DNA from: Nonomuraea sp. NEAU-A123
GTDB taxonomy: Bacteria > Actinomycetota > Actinomycetes > Streptosporangiales > Streptosporangiaceae
Assembly (NCBI RefSeq): GCF_018603905.1
Contig: NZ_JAHFZZ010000024.1
Span: 1-64,000 of the forward strand
Length of the DNA stretch: 64,000 bases
Direction: 5' to 3'
In this document: piece after piece, positions 16,912 to 26,055 of the stretch
How the letters are laid out: each line of letters begins with the position of its first letter
Position numbering within the stretch: the first letter of the stretch is position 1
The notes under the pieces: generated by a model
The model's database searches: none
Seen by the model: the letters and a program-made list of their open reading frames with translations, nothing else
Told to the model about the DNA's origin: nothing
Program-made: the position numbers and the translations under genes

Positions 16912-18105
16912 TCAGCCGCGAGCCGTCCTTCGTGTCGGATGGGGCCGGCGGTGGGCCGGTTTCCACGCGGGTGAGCGGGCGAGGTCGATGGCGGTCCATG
17001 CCATGGCCGTGGCGCCGTCGAGGACCGCCCTGTCGGCGGCCGGGGTGGCGCAGGCCGCGGTGAACTCGGGCTGATGGTTGACCGCGGGCAGGCAGTCGAG
17101 CCCGAGCATGGGATGGATGCTGGGCACGGCGTGCGAGACGTTGCCCATGTCGGTGGCCGCGCCGGCCGGGGGACCGCCGGGCAGCTCCGGGAAGACCCGC
17201 CCGAGTGCCTCGGCGTTGGCCCGGTACAGGCCCAGCATGCCCACGTCGGGCCGCAGGTCGGCGTAGTCGGGGGCCGGCGGAGTGACCACCAGGTCGCACC
17301 CCGCGCCCAGCGCCCCGGCCTCGAAGCAGCGCAGCACGCGTGGCTTGAGCTCGGCGAGTGCCTCCAGAGTGGAGGATCGGACGATCCACCGGCCGTGGCT
17401 CGCGTCGGGGATCACGTTCGCTGCCGTACCGGCCTGGGTGACGATGCCGTGGACGCGGTCATCGGCGCCCGTCTGCTGGCGCAGCAGCCCGATCGCCACC
17501 TGCGCGATGGTCATCGCGTCGGCGGCGTTGACGCCGAGCTCGGGGTACGCGCCGGCGTGGGCCGGTTTCCCTCGGTAGGAGACCTCGAACTGGGCGACCG
17601 CCGAGCCGGGCATCGCCGCCATCTCGACGGCGGCGGGGTGGACCATCATGGCGGCGTCGAGGCCCTCGAACGCGCCGCGTTCCAGCATGAGGATCTTGCC
17701 GCCGCCGCCTTCCTCCGCCGGGGTGCCGAGGACGGTCACGGTCAGCCCGAGATCATCGGCCAGACCGGCCAGTGCGGCTCCCGCGCCGACCGCGGCGGCG
17801 GCGATGACGTTGTGCCCGCAGGCGTGCCCGATGTCGGGCAGAGCGTCGTACTCGGCGCAGATCCCGATGTGCAGCGGGCCGGTGCCCACTGTCGCGCGCA
17901 CGGCCGTGGGCAGGTCGTAGCAGCCGTGCTGGACGTCGAAACCGGCGGCGCTCAGCGCGTCCGCCACCCACGTGCTCGCCAGCGTCTCCTCGAAGGCGAG
18001 CTCGGGGTGGGCGTGGATGCGGTGGGACAGGTCGATCAAGCGGCCTTCCCAGGCGCCGACGGCGTCCGCAGCCTGCCGCTTGGCGCCCTGGATCGCGGGC
18101 GTCAC
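16912..18105 (-). CDS. M20-family amidohydrolase/aminoacylase
   Basis: A 397-aa metal-dependent hydrolase. The GTG at 18103-18105 overlaps the aldehyde dehydrogenase stop (GTGA). Metal-binding motifs of the M20D branch are visible: RIHAHPELAFEE, ICAEYDALPDIGHACGHN and GTPAEEGGGGK, then a late His in the dimerisation/catalytic core. Relatives remove acyl groups from amino acids or p-aminobenzoyl-glutamate; the substrate here is unknown. It ends the three-gene operon GMC-ALDH-M20, so it may act on an amide linked to the same alcohol/aldehyde substrate (inference). Confidence 0.85.
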   Translation of the reverse strand: MTPAIQGAKRQAADAVGAWEGRLIDLSHRIHAHPELAFEETLASTWVADALSAAGFDVQHGCYDLPTAVRATVGTGPLHIGICAEYDALPDIGHACGHNVIAAAAVGAGAALAGLADDLGLTVTVLGTPAEEGGGGKILMLERGAFEGLDAAMMVHPAAVEMAAMPGSAVAQFEVSYRGKPAHAGAYPELGVNAADAMTIAQVAIGLLRQQTGADDRVHGIVTQAGTAANVIPDASHGRWIVRSSTLEALAELKPRVLRCFEAGALGAGCDLVVTPPAPDYADLRPDVGMLGLYRANAEALGRVFPELPGGPPAGAATDMGNVSHAVPSIHPMLGLDCLPAVNHQPEFTAACATPAADRAVLDGATAMAWTAIDLARSPAWKPAHRRPHPTRRTARG

Positions 18106-19517
18106 GCGCCCGGGGCGGCCGGGACGGCGTGGATCGAGACGGGGCGGGTGGCCGCGTCGTAGGCCGCCCGGGACCCGGTCGCGCCCATGCCGCTGTCGCC
18201 GGCCGGCTCGTACAGCCGCTCGGGGCCGCCGCCCTGCCACTGGTTCACCCACACCACGCCGGCGGGGATGTCGCGCGCCGCGAGCATGTGCGCGGGGTCG
18301 TTGGTGTACACGGTGGCGGCGAGGCCGAAACGCGTTCCGGCCGCCTTCTCCAGGCCCTCCTCGAAGGAGGAGACGACGGTGACCGGGGCGAGCGGGCCGA
18401 AGGTCTCCTCGGTCATGACCAGCATGGAGTCGTCCACGCCGGTGAGCACGGTGGCGGGGTAGAAGAAGCCATTGCCCTCGGGCACGGTTCCGCCCGTGCG
18501 GACGGTCGCGCCGCGCTCGACGGCGTCGTTGACGTGCCGGACCACGATGTCGCGCTGCCGCCGGTCGACCAGCGGGCCCAGCACCGTGCTCTCGTCGTGC
18601 CCGTCTCCGAGGGCGAAGGTGCCGGCGACGTCCACGAGGGCGTCGACGAACTCCTCGGCGATATCGCGGTGCACGTAGATACGTTCCATCGAGGTGCAGA
18701 TCTGGCCCGTGTTGACGAACGCGCCGAACGCGACCGCCGCGGCGGTCGCGACCGGGTCGACTCCCGCGTCGACGACCACGGGGTCCTTGCCGCCGAGTTC
18801 GAGGATCGACCGGTGCAGCAGGGCCCCGCTCTCCGCGCCGACCCGCCGTCCGGCCTCGACGGAGCCGGTGAAGTGCACGAGCCCGATCCGCTCATCGGCG
18901 ACCAGGGGCGCACCGGCCCGGGAGTCGCCGAGGACGAGGTTCACCACGCCGGGCGGCAGTTCCATCAGCTCCAGCAGCCGCACCGCCGACATCGGCGAGC
19001 GTTCGGACGGCTTGAGGACGACGGTGTTGCCCGCGGCCAGCAGCGGGCCGAGCGCCCCCAGCGCCATGGGCACCGGGAAGTTCCACGGCACGATGACCGC
19101 CGTGGCGCCGAGCGGCCGGCGCAGGATCGTGGTGCCGTCGGTGACGGTCTCCTCGAACCGGTAGTCCAGGGCCTCGGCCACCGCCGCCTTGAACCCCTGC
19201 GCCGCGCCCGCGATGAAGGTCCGGCCGAGGGCGACGGGCTTGCCCATCTCGCGGCATTCGATCTCCGCCAGCTCTTCAGCGTGATCGGCGATCGTGTCCG
19301 CCCACCGGGACAGGAGCTCCACGCGTTCGGCGACCGGCAGCGCCGCCCAGGCCGGCTGGGCCTGGACAGCCGCGTCCACGGCCTGGCGGACATCCTCCGG
19401 TGAGCCGCTGGGGCAGCGGGCGACGACCTCTTCGGTCGCCGGATTGATCACCTCGTGGAAGGCGTCACCACGGGAGTCCTCCCAGATGCCGCCGATCAGG
19501 TTCTGCAGGGTCTTCAC
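18102..19517 (-). CDS. NAD(P)-dependent aldehyde dehydrogenase
   Basis: A 471-aa enzyme starting at GTG, with AAAGGA 10 nt upstream. Family signatures are intact: VPWNFPVPMALGALGPLLAAGN, the glutamate motif LELGGKDP and the nucleophile in FVNTGQICTSMERI. The oxidising-aldehyde fold spans the full length. Next to a GMC alcohol oxidoreductase and a GbsR-type regulator it recalls choline-to-betaine modules, but sequence alone does not fix the aldehyde. It overlaps the M20 gene and lies 30 bases after the GMC gene. Confidence 0.88.
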   Translation of the reverse strand: MKTLQNLIGGIWEDSRGDAFHEVINPATEEVVARCPSGSPEDVRQAVDAAVQAQPAWAALPVAERVELLSRWADTIADHAEELAEIECREMGKPVALGRTFIAGAAQGFKAAVAEALDYRFEETVTDGTTILRRPLGATAVIVPWNFPVPMALGALGPLLAAGNTVVLKPSERSPMSAVRLLELMELPPGVVNLVLGDSRAGAPLVADERIGLVHFTGSVEAGRRVGAESGALLHRSILELGGKDPVVVDAGVDPVATAAAVAFGAFVNTGQICTSMERIYVHRDIAEEFVDALVDVAGTFALGDGHDESTVLGPLVDRRQRDIVVRHVNDAVERGATVRTGGTVPEGNGFFYPATVLTGVDDSMLVMTEETFGPLAPVTVVSSFEEGLEKAAGTRFGLAATVYTNDPAHMLAARDIPAGVVWVNQWQGGGPERLYEPAGDSGMGATGSRAAYDAATRPVSIHAVPAAPGA

Positions 19518-19547
19518 GGAATGGTGTTCCTTTCGGGCGTGGTGGGC

Positions 19548-21110
19548 TCAGCCGAGACGGTCGGCCATGAGCTCGCCGACCATGATCGATGCCAGGTTGG
19601 TGTTGGCCCGCGGTACGGAAGGGAAGATCGACGCGTCGACCACGCGCAGACCGTCGACCCCGAGGACACGGCAGGACGGGTCGACCACGGCGGTGGGGTC
19701 GCCGGGCGCTCCCATCCGGCAGGTGCTGGTGCCGTGCTGGGCGTCCACCGCGGTGGCGAGGAGGTGGTCGTCGAGTTCGGCGTCGTTGTCCAGCACCTCG
19801 AACAGCCGCCTGTTGCTGATCTCGATGGAGCCCGCGACGATCGGGGCGACCTCGGGGCCGCGCGCCAGGTCGACCAGGGCGCGTACCCCCTGCCGCAGCC
19901 GCTCCAGGTCGCGGGCGTCCGACAGCATCCGCTCCCGGACCTCGGGCTGGGCCTCCGGGTCGGCGGAGGTCAGCGTCAGTACGCCGCGCGAGTGGTTCTG
20001 GTTCAGCCACACGCCCAGGCCGCCCGCCGGGAACCGCGTGTCGGCGGCCTCCATGGACAGGACGTTCTGGTTCAGCGAGACGAACATCATGTCGTGGGGG
20101 AGACCCCCGGGCCCGCTGGTGTAGCGGACGCAGACATTGGTGTGGCGGTCGTCGGCCGTCTTGATGGCGGCCTCCGTGGTCAGCGGCAGCTCGACGACGA
20201 TCATCGGATGGTCCTGCATACCGAGGCCGACCGGGAGCTCCCGCCGTACCGTGATCCCCAGCCGGCGCAGGTCGGCCGCCGGGCCCACCCCTGACCGCAT
20301 CAAGATCGCGGGGGAGTGGATCACGCCCGCGCTGAGCACGATCTCGTCCGCGTACTCGGTTGTCGCCGTCCCGTCCACGATGACCCGGACGCCGACGGCG
20401 CGGTCGCCGGAGAAGACGACCCGGTCCACCAGCGCCTCGCCGCGTACGGTGAGGCCGGGCAGCGACCGGGCCGGTTCGAGGTAGCCGTCGTTGACCGTGA
20501 CCCTGCGCCCGCCACGCGAGTTGATCGGGTACGGCGAGACCCCGCTCGCCTGAGGCGCGTTCACGTCGGGAGCCCAGGGGTGTCCCGCGGCGAGCGCCCC
20601 GGCGCACAGCGCGGCGTCCACGCCGCCCCACTGTTCCCGCGGCATGCGGAAGATCGGGGTCGGACCGCCCTTGCCGTGGTACGGCTCGTCCCCGAACTCC
20701 TCGTCGTCCTCCAGCTTCGCGAAGTAGGGCAGCACGTCCTGCCACGACCAGCCGGCGCATCCCGCCGCGGCCCAGTCGTCGAAGTCCTCCATCGGCGGAC
20801 GGATCGCGATCTGCCCGTTGATCGACGAACTGCCGCCCGCACCCCGGCCCCGCCAGTACGGACCCTGCGGCTGCTTGTCGGTCCGCGAGGAATGGACGCC
20901 CGCCCAGACCAGGCCCTCGGTGGCACTGGGGTCCAGTAGCGCGCGGACGGGGTTCGGCGACCGCCACGCCTCGTGCATCTGCGCTGAGCGGTAGTCGGGT
21001 CCGGCTTCCAGCAGCAGGACGCGCTTCCCCCGCTCGGCGGAGCGGGCCGCGAGCGCCGCGCCGGCCGAACCCGCACCCACGACGATGATGTCCCAGCCCG
21101 TGCCTGTCAC
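19548..21110 (-). CDS. GMC-family FAD alcohol oxidoreductase (choline dehydrogenase-like)
   Basis: A 520-aa flavoprotein starting at GTG. The N-terminal ADP-binding motif is IIVVGAGSAGAALAARSAERG with LLLEAGP. The first GMC signature is GRGAGGSSSINGQIAIR and the second is AGVIHSPAILMRSGVGP. The C-terminal catalytic His lies in DAQHGTSTCRMG, followed by PRANTNLASIMVGE. It oxidises an alcohol to an aldehyde for the ALDH encoded next. The GbsR-type gene faces away from it across a ~136-bp gap, suggesting control by that regulator. Confidence 0.9.
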   Translation of the reverse strand: MTGTGWDIIVVGAGSAGAALAARSAERGKRVLLLEAGPDYRSAQMHEAWRSPNPVRALLDPSATEGLVWAGVHSSRTDKQPQGPYWRGRGAGGSSSINGQIAIRPPMEDFDDWAAAGCAGWSWQDVLPYFAKLEDDEEFGDEPYHGKGGPTPIFRMPREQWGGVDAALCAGALAAGHPWAPDVNAPQASGVSPYPINSRGGRRVTVNDGYLEPARSLPGLTVRGEALVDRVVFSGDRAVGVRVIVDGTATTEYADEIVLSAGVIHSPAILMRSGVGPAADLRRLGITVRRELPVGLGMQDHPMIVVELPLTTEAAIKTADDRHTNVCVRYTSGPGGLPHDMMFVSLNQNVLSMEAADTRFPAGGLGVWLNQNHSRGVLTLTSADPEAQPEVRERMLSDARDLERLRQGVRALVDLARGPEVAPIVAGSIEISNRRLFEVLDNDAELDDHLLATAVDAQHGTSTCRMGAPGDPTAVVDPSCRVLGVDGLRVVDASIFPSVPRANTNLASIMVGELMADRLG

Positions 21111-21195
21111 GGCGAACCTCCTGCGTTCGGCTCACGGAGCGCGGCTCCGGAAATGCCCGGGCCGCTGTTAGCCGGTAGACTGCCCCCAGCAGGAA

Positions 21196-21231
21196 GTTCA
21201 GTCAATAGTGAAAGTTCATTTTTTTCTGAAC
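21196..21231. promoter_or_regulatory. Inverted/direct GTTCA repeats in the GMC-GbsR intergenic region
   Basis: GTTCA occurs at 21196-21200 and 21214-21218, and its complement TGAAC at 21227-21231. The last two form a 5-bp-arm palindrome around an 8-nt T-rich spacer. The cluster lies between the divergent GMC and GbsR-like genes and is a candidate operator for that regulator. A T7 run inside it is unusual in this GC-rich context. Confidence 0.4.
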
Positions 21232-21246
21232 GGATGGTGTCCGTTG

Positions 21247-21729
21247 GTGCTCAGCCCCGTCGGTGACGAAGGTCTCGGCGCTGCGAATCCGCTGATCGAC
21301 GACTTCGGTCTGCACATCGGCCGTGCCATGGGATGGCCGCCGATGGCGGGGCGCGCCGCGGGCGTCCTGATGCTCAGCGAGGCGCCCATGACGATGGTGG
21401 ACCTGCAGAACACGCTAGAGGCGAGCAAGGGCTCGGTGTCCGAGATGACCCGCCTGCTGGTGCTCAGCGGAACCGTGCGGCGCTTCAAGGAGCCCGGCTC
21501 CCGGCAGTACGTGTACGAGTGGCGCGGCGACGCCTGGGTCGGCTGCCTGCACCACCAGCTTGAGCAGACGGTCGAGCTGCTGACGCTGGCCGAGAACGCG
21601 CAGACGCACGCGGCCGACCTCCCCGAGCCGCAGCGCGGGCGCCTGCGGGAGATGCGCGACTACTACACCTTCATGGTGCGGCACATCGAAGCGATCCTTG
21701 AGGAGTACAAGGCGGCCCGGGAGGGCTGA
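21247..21729 (+). CDS. GbsR/MarR-type winged-helix transcriptional regulator
   Basis: A 160-aa regulator. I prefer the GTG at 21247; an earlier in-frame GTG at 21208 would put the candidate operator inside the gene. The winged-helix region has GRAAGVLMLSEAPMTMVDLQNTLEASKGSVSEMTRLLVLSGTVRR (~34-78), a wing with PGSRQYVYEW, and a C-terminal dimerisation helix pair. This matches the GbsR family, whose Bacillus founder controls choline-to-betaine genes. Here it diverges from GMC-ALDH-M20, which it probably controls. Confidence 0.82.
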   Translation: MLSPVGDEGLGAANPLIDDFGLHIGRAMGWPPMAGRAAGVLMLSEAPMTMVDLQNTLEASKGSVSEMTRLLVLSGTVRRFKEPGSRQYVYEWRGDAWVGCLHHQLEQTVELLTLAENAQTHAADLPEPQRGRLREMRDYYTFMVRHIEAILEEYKAAREG

Positions 21730-21739
21730 CCGGCGCCGC

Positions 21740-22294
21740 TCAGCTCTCCCGCGCCGCCCACTCCGTACCCCGGCCCCGGGCCTCCTCGAAGACCAGCCAG
21801 GTGCGGGTGGCGCGGACGCCGGGGATGTCCTGGATGCGCTCCAGCACCACGTGCCGTAGCACCTCGTTGTCCGGCGTCCTGACCAGCACCAGGACGTCGT
21901 AGTCGCCGCCGACCATCGCGAAGTGCTCGACGTACGGGGTCTCGCGGAGCCTGGCCGAGACCGTGCGCCAGGAGTTCTGCTCGATGGTGACCGAGACGTA
22001 CGCGCTGGTGCCCAGGCCCGCCTTGTGCGGGGCGAGTTCGGCCGTGAAGCCGGTGATCACCCCGTCGTCCATCAGCCGCGTGATCCGGGCGTAGACGTTG
22101 GCGCGGGAGATGTGGACGCGCTCGGCGAGAGTGCGCATCGAGATCCGGCCGTCGCGCAGCAGCTCGGCGATGATCGCGCGGTCCACCCCGTCCAACTGGC
22201 TCGCCGAACGTCCCGGCAATCCACCCTCAACACCATCATTGGCTGACAATTGGCCCTCCCCAAGTCCTGATTTAACCCATTTGTCGCTCATCAT
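21740..22294 (-). CDS. Lrp/AsnC-family transcriptional regulator
   Basis: A 184-aa regulator with an N-terminal extension of ~33 residues. A helix-turn-helix follows (LDGVDRAIIAELLRDGRISMRTLAERVHISRANVYARITRL, ~34-75), then a C-terminal RAM ligand-binding domain (~95-170) with MVGGDYDVLVLVRTPD. The start is ATG at 22294 or the adjacent ATG at 22291. It diverges from the 2-oxoacid dehydrogenase operon with a short intergenic gap. This suggests control of that operon in response to an amino acid such as a branched-chain or aromatic one (inference). Confidence 0.9.
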   Translation of the reverse strand: MMSDKWVKSGLGEGQLSANDGVEGGLPGRSASQLDGVDRAIIAELLRDGRISMRTLAERVHISRANVYARITRLMDDGVITGFTAELAPHKAGLGTSAYVSVTIEQNSWRTVSARLRETPYVEHFAMVGGDYDVLVLVRTPDNEVLRHVVLERIQDIPGVRATRTWLVFEEARGRGTEWAARES

Positions 22295-22369
22295 GCCTGA
22301 TGTCTTGAACGGATGGCTCAGAAAGTAGACGCTTTGCCTGTCAAACGTCCAGAGAAAGTGAGCGTCGCC

Positions 22370-23476
22370 ATGTCTGTGAGGACGAGTCGCCAGACGGTCG
22401 ACGGCCTGCTGCCCTCACCGGTGCCGGTGCGCTTCGTGGCCGAGGACGGCACGGCCGTTCAGCCGCCCGCCGGTTACCCGGTGCCGGCGGACGAGCGGCT
22501 GCTGGAGGCGTACCGCCGGATGGTCCTGGGCCGCCGCTTCGACCGTCAGGCGACCGCGCTGACCAAGCAGGGCCGGCTCGCTGTCTACCCGTCCAGCCGC
22601 GGGCAGGAGGCCTGCCAGATCGCCGGCGTCCTCGCGCTGCGCGAGGACGACTGGGTGTTCCCCACCTACCGGGAGTCGGTGGCCCTGGTCTCCCGCGGGA
22701 TCGATCCCGTCGAGGTGCTCACCCTGCTGCGAGGCGGCTGGCACTGCGGGTACGACCCCGTGGCCACGCGGGTCGCGCCTCAGTGCACCCCGCTGGCCAC
22801 CCAGACCATACACGCGGTGGGCATGGCCGAGGCCCTGCGCCGCAAGGGCCAGGACGGCGTGGTCATGGCCTTCATCGGCGACGGCGGCACCAGTGAGGGC
22901 GACTTCCACGAGGCGCTCAACTACGCCGCGGTCCTGCACGCCCCCGTTGTGTTCTTCGTGCAGAACAACAAGTACGCGATCTCGGTGCCGCTGGCCAAGC
23001 AGAGCGCGGCTCCCGCGCTCGCGTACAAGGGGATCGGCTACGGCATCCGCTCCGAGCAGGTGGACGGCAACGACCTCGTCGCGGTGCTGTCGGTCCTGAC
23101 AGCGGCCGTGGAACACGCGCGGACCGGCGGCGGCCCCTTCCTGGTGGAGGCGCACACCTACCGCATGGACGCCCACACCAACGCCGACGACGCCACCCGT
23201 TACCGGGAGACCGGCGAGGTCGAGCGGTGGGAGTCGGCCGACCCCCTCGCCCGCTTGGAGACCTACCTGCGCGAACGCGGCCTGCTCGACCCGGAGGCCG
23301 TCGCCTCGGCGCACCAGGCCGCCGAGGAGTTCGCCGCGCGCGTCCGCGACGAGATGAACGCCGACCCCGAGATGGACCCGTTCGAGCTGTTCGACCACGT
23401 CTTCGCCGAGCCCACGCCCCAGTTGCGCGAGCAACGGGCACTGCTGGCGTCCGAGCTGACCGCCCAGGAGGACTGA
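22370..23476 (+). CDS. 2-oxoacid dehydrogenase E1 component, alpha subunit
   Basis: A 368-aa thiamine-diphosphate enzyme subunit. An upstream in-frame ATG at 22313 would leave only 18 bases to the divergent Lrp gene, so I take the ATG at 22370 (AGAGAAAG upstream); the choice is uncertain. The ThDP-binding motif GDGGTSEGDFHEALNYA..., ending in FVQNNKYAIS, is at ~178-210. Phosphorylation-loop-like residues follow (TYRMDAHTNADDATRYR). With E1beta it decarboxylates a 2-oxo acid and loads the acyl group on lipoate. The sequence fits branched-chain/aromatic E1 better than the single-chain AceE pyruvate enzyme. Confidence 0.9.
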   Translation: MSVRTSRQTVDGLLPSPVPVRFVAEDGTAVQPPAGYPVPADERLLEAYRRMVLGRRFDRQATALTKQGRLAVYPSSRGQEACQIAGVLALREDDWVFPTYRESVALVSRGIDPVEVLTLLRGGWHCGYDPVATRVAPQCTPLATQTIHAVGMAEALRRKGQDGVVMAFIGDGGTSEGDFHEALNYAAVLHAPVVFFVQNNKYAISVPLAKQSAAPALAYKGIGYGIRSEQVDGNDLVAVLSVLTAAVEHARTGGGPFLVEAHTYRMDAHTNADDATRYRETGEVERWESADPLARLETYLRERGLLDPEAVASAHQAAEEFAARVRDEMNADPEMDPFELFDHVFAEPTPQLREQRALLASELTAQED

Positions 23477-23477
23477 G

Positions 23478-24494
23478 ATGGCCGCGATGACGATGGCGCA
23501 GGCGCTGAACGCCGCGCTACGCGACGCACTGCGCGAGGACGAACGCGCTCTCGTCTTCGGCGAGGACGTGGGCCCGCTGGGCGGCGTCTTCCGCATCACC
23601 GACGGGCTGACCAAGGAATTCGGCGAGGACCGGTGCTTCGACACCCCGCTGGCCGAAGCGGGGATCGTGGGCCTCGCCGTGGGCATGGCCATGGGCGGCT
23701 TCCGCCCGGTGGTGGAAATGCAGTTCGACGCCTTCGCCTACCCGGCCTTCGAGCAGATCGCCTCGCACGTGGCCAAACTGCGCAACCGTACGCGCGGGCG
23801 GCTGTCGCTGCCGATGGTGATCCGGATCCCGTACGCGGGTGGCATCGGTGGTGTCGAGCATCACTGCGACTCCAGCGAGGCCTACTACGCCCACACTCCG
23901 GGCTTGAAGGTCGTAACCCCCGCGACCCCCGATGACGCGTACTGGCTGCTGCGCGACGCCATCGCCGACCCCGACCCGGTGATCTTCATGGAGCCCAAGC
24001 GGCTGTACTGGTCCAAAGGCGAGACCACGCTGGGGGATCGGCGCGCCGCGGGGTTCGGGCAGGCGGCGGTGCTGCGCGAGGGGCGCGACGCGACGCTGAT
24101 CGCCTATGGGCCGAGCATCCCGGTGGCACTCCAGGCCGCCGAAGCCGCAGCTCAGGACGGCATCGCGCTGGAGGTGGTGGACCTGCGGACGATCGTGCCG
24201 TTCGACGATGCGACCGTGGTGTCCTCGGTACGCAAGACGGGGCGTTGTGTGGTGATCCAGGAGGCTCAGGGGTTCGCCGGAGTGGGTGCGGAGATCGCGG
24301 CCCGCGTACAGGAGCGCTGCTTCCACTCGCTGGCCGCGCCGGTGCTGCGCGTCTCGGGGTTCGACATCCCCTACCCGCCGCCGATGCTCGAGCACTCGCA
24401 TCTGCCGGACGTGGACCGGGTCCTCGACGCGGTCGACCGGCTCCAGTTCGGCGACGAGCCCGATGTCTTCCACCTGGCAGGGGAGGCGTCATGA
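23478..24494 (+). CDS. 2-oxoacid dehydrogenase E1 component, beta subunit
   Basis: A 338-aa E1beta, one base after E1alpha. Typical motifs: LVFGEDVGPLGGVFRITDGL (~26-45), TPLAEAGIVGLAVGMAMGGFRPV, PYAGGIGGVEHHCDSSEAYYAHTPGLKVV and DLRTIVPFDDATV. It completes the ThDP site with E1alpha and contacts E2. Its stop overlaps the E2 start by 4 nt. Confidence 0.94.
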   Translation: MAAMTMAQALNAALRDALREDERALVFGEDVGPLGGVFRITDGLTKEFGEDRCFDTPLAEAGIVGLAVGMAMGGFRPVVEMQFDAFAYPAFEQIASHVAKLRNRTRGRLSLPMVIRIPYAGGIGGVEHHCDSSEAYYAHTPGLKVVTPATPDDAYWLLRDAIADPDPVIFMEPKRLYWSKGETTLGDRRAAGFGQAAVLREGRDATLIAYGPSIPVALQAAEAAAQDGIALEVVDLRTIVPFDDATVVSSVRKTGRCVVIQEAQGFAGVGAEIAARVQERCFHSLAAPVLRVSGFDIPYPPPMLEHSHLPDVDRVLDAVDRLQFGDEPDVFHLAGEAS

Positions 24495-26035
24495 CGACCA
24501 CCGCTTCCGCTTCCCGGCAGGTGTTCCGCCTGCCCGACCTCGGCGAAGGCCTGACGGAGGCCGAGATCGTCGAATGGAAGGTCGCCGTCGGCGACACGGT
24601 CGAGATCGACCAGATCGTGGTCGAGGTCGAGACCGCCAAGGCGGCCGTGGAGGTACCGGTCCCGTACGCGGGAACCGTCCTGAGACTCCACGCGGGGGCG
24701 GGCACCGTCCTGTCGGTGGGCGAACCCCTTATTGAAGTCGGTCCGCCGGACAAGGCGGACGAGACGGCACCCGCCGCAGAGCGCGACGTGGACCCGGCTG
24801 CGGCGCGTTACCGCGAAGAGGAGCAGGCCGGCTCCGGCAACGTCCTGATCGGGTACGGCACCGGCCACGCCACCGGCGCGCGCAGACGGCGCCGCGGGGG
24901 CTCCCGGACCGCCGACCAGAAGGCCCCCGATTCGGCGCGGCAGGCGTCCACGGCCGCACCCCAGGTGTCCGCGACTGCGCCGCAGCCGTCCGGGGCCGAG
25001 CGGCAGTCCACGATCGAGCGGCGGTCCACGGTCGCGCCGCAGGTGCCCGCCTCTCAAGCCGCAGCCGAACCGGAGCCCGCGGCCGGCCACGCACCCCGCG
25101 TGATCTCTCCGCTTGTCCGCAGGATCGCCCGCGAGCACGGCGTGGACCTCGCTGCCCTCAGCCCCACCGGACCTTGCGGAGTGATCCTTCGCCGCGACGT
25201 CGAGCGGGCCATCGCCGGAGCCGGAGCCGGCGTTGCCGTTGCCGTTGGCGCCGTCGCTGGCGAGGCGCTCGAGGACTCCGTGGCGCCGCCCATGCCCGCG
25301 CCGATGCCCGCGTCTCCGCCCTCGGTGACCGGAACGGCATTGACGGCAGAGCGCATCCCCCTGCGCGGACTGCGCCGGGCGGTCGCCGACAAGCTGACCC
25401 GCAGCCGCAGCGAGATCCCCGACGCCACCACCTGGGTGGACGTCGACGCCACCGGCCTGCTCGCGATCAAGGACACGCTGCGACAGGCCCGCCCGGACCT
25501 GGGCATCGGGTTGCTCGCGATCCTGGCCCGCATCTGCGTGGCCGGCCTGCGACGGTTCCCCGAGCTGAACTCCTCGGTCGACACCACCCGTGCCGAGATC
25601 GTCCGGCACGGCCACATCAACCTCGGCTTCGCCGCGCAGACCGATCGAGGTCTCGTCGTGCCGGTGGTCCGGGACGCGCATCTGATGACGACCGCACAGC
25701 TAGCCGCCGAACTGACCCGGCTCACCGGCCTCGCCCGCTCGGGCGGCCTGCCTCCCGCAGCGCTGACCGGGGGCACGTTCACACTCAACAACTACGGAGT
25801 CTTCGGCGTGGACGGCTCCACCCCGATCATCAACCACCCCGAAGCGGCACTCCTCGGCATCGGCCGCATCATCGACCGCCCCTGGGTGACCGACGGCACG
25901 GTCGTGCCCCGCAAAGTCACTCAACTGTCCCTAACCTTCGACCACCGAGTCTGCGACGGCGCCGCCGCCGGCGGCTTCCTGCGCTACGTGGCCGACTGCG
26001 TGGAGAACCCCGCCATCCTCCTGGCCCACGTGTAA
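24491..26035 (+). CDS. Dihydrolipoyl acyltransferase (E2) of 2-oxoacid dehydrogenase
   Basis: A 514-aa E2. The single lipoyl domain (~9-85) carries Lys50 in VETAKAAVE. A long Ala/Pro/Gln-rich linker follows (~100-205). The peripheral-subunit-binding domain (~206-245) has SPLVRRIAREHGVDLAALSPTGPCGVILRRDV. After another Ala/Pro linker comes the catalytic domain (~285-514), ending in the active-site FDHRVCDGA with His485 and Asp489. It transfers the acyl group to CoA. No E3 gene is in the window, so lipoamide dehydrogenase must come from elsewhere. Confidence 0.94.
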   Translation: MTTTASASRQVFRLPDLGEGLTEAEIVEWKVAVGDTVEIDQIVVEVETAKAAVEVPVPYAGTVLRLHAGAGTVLSVGEPLIEVGPPDKADETAPAAERDVDPAAARYREEEQAGSGNVLIGYGTGHATGARRRRRGGSRTADQKAPDSARQASTAAPQVSATAPQPSGAERQSTIERRSTVAPQVPASQAAAEPEPAAGHAPRVISPLVRRIAREHGVDLAALSPTGPCGVILRRDVERAIAGAGAGVAVAVGAVAGEALEDSVAPPMPAPMPASPPSVTGTALTAERIPLRGLRRAVADKLTRSRSEIPDATTWVDVDATGLLAIKDTLRQARPDLGIGLLAILARICVAGLRRFPELNSSVDTTRAEIVRHGHINLGFAAQTDRGLVVPVVRDAHLMTTAQLAAELTRLTGLARSGGLPPAALTGGTFTLNNYGVFGVDGSTPIINHPEAALLGIGRIIDRPWVTDGTVVPRKVTQLSLTFDHRVCDGAAAGGFLRYVADCVENPAILLAHV

Positions 26036-26055
26036 CGAAAGGACATGAAACCGCT

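Noticed and set aside
16912..21729. Naming the GMC/ALDH genes betA/betB
   Set aside because: The M20 partner and lack of choline transport or betaine genes leave the substrate open; family-level names are safer.
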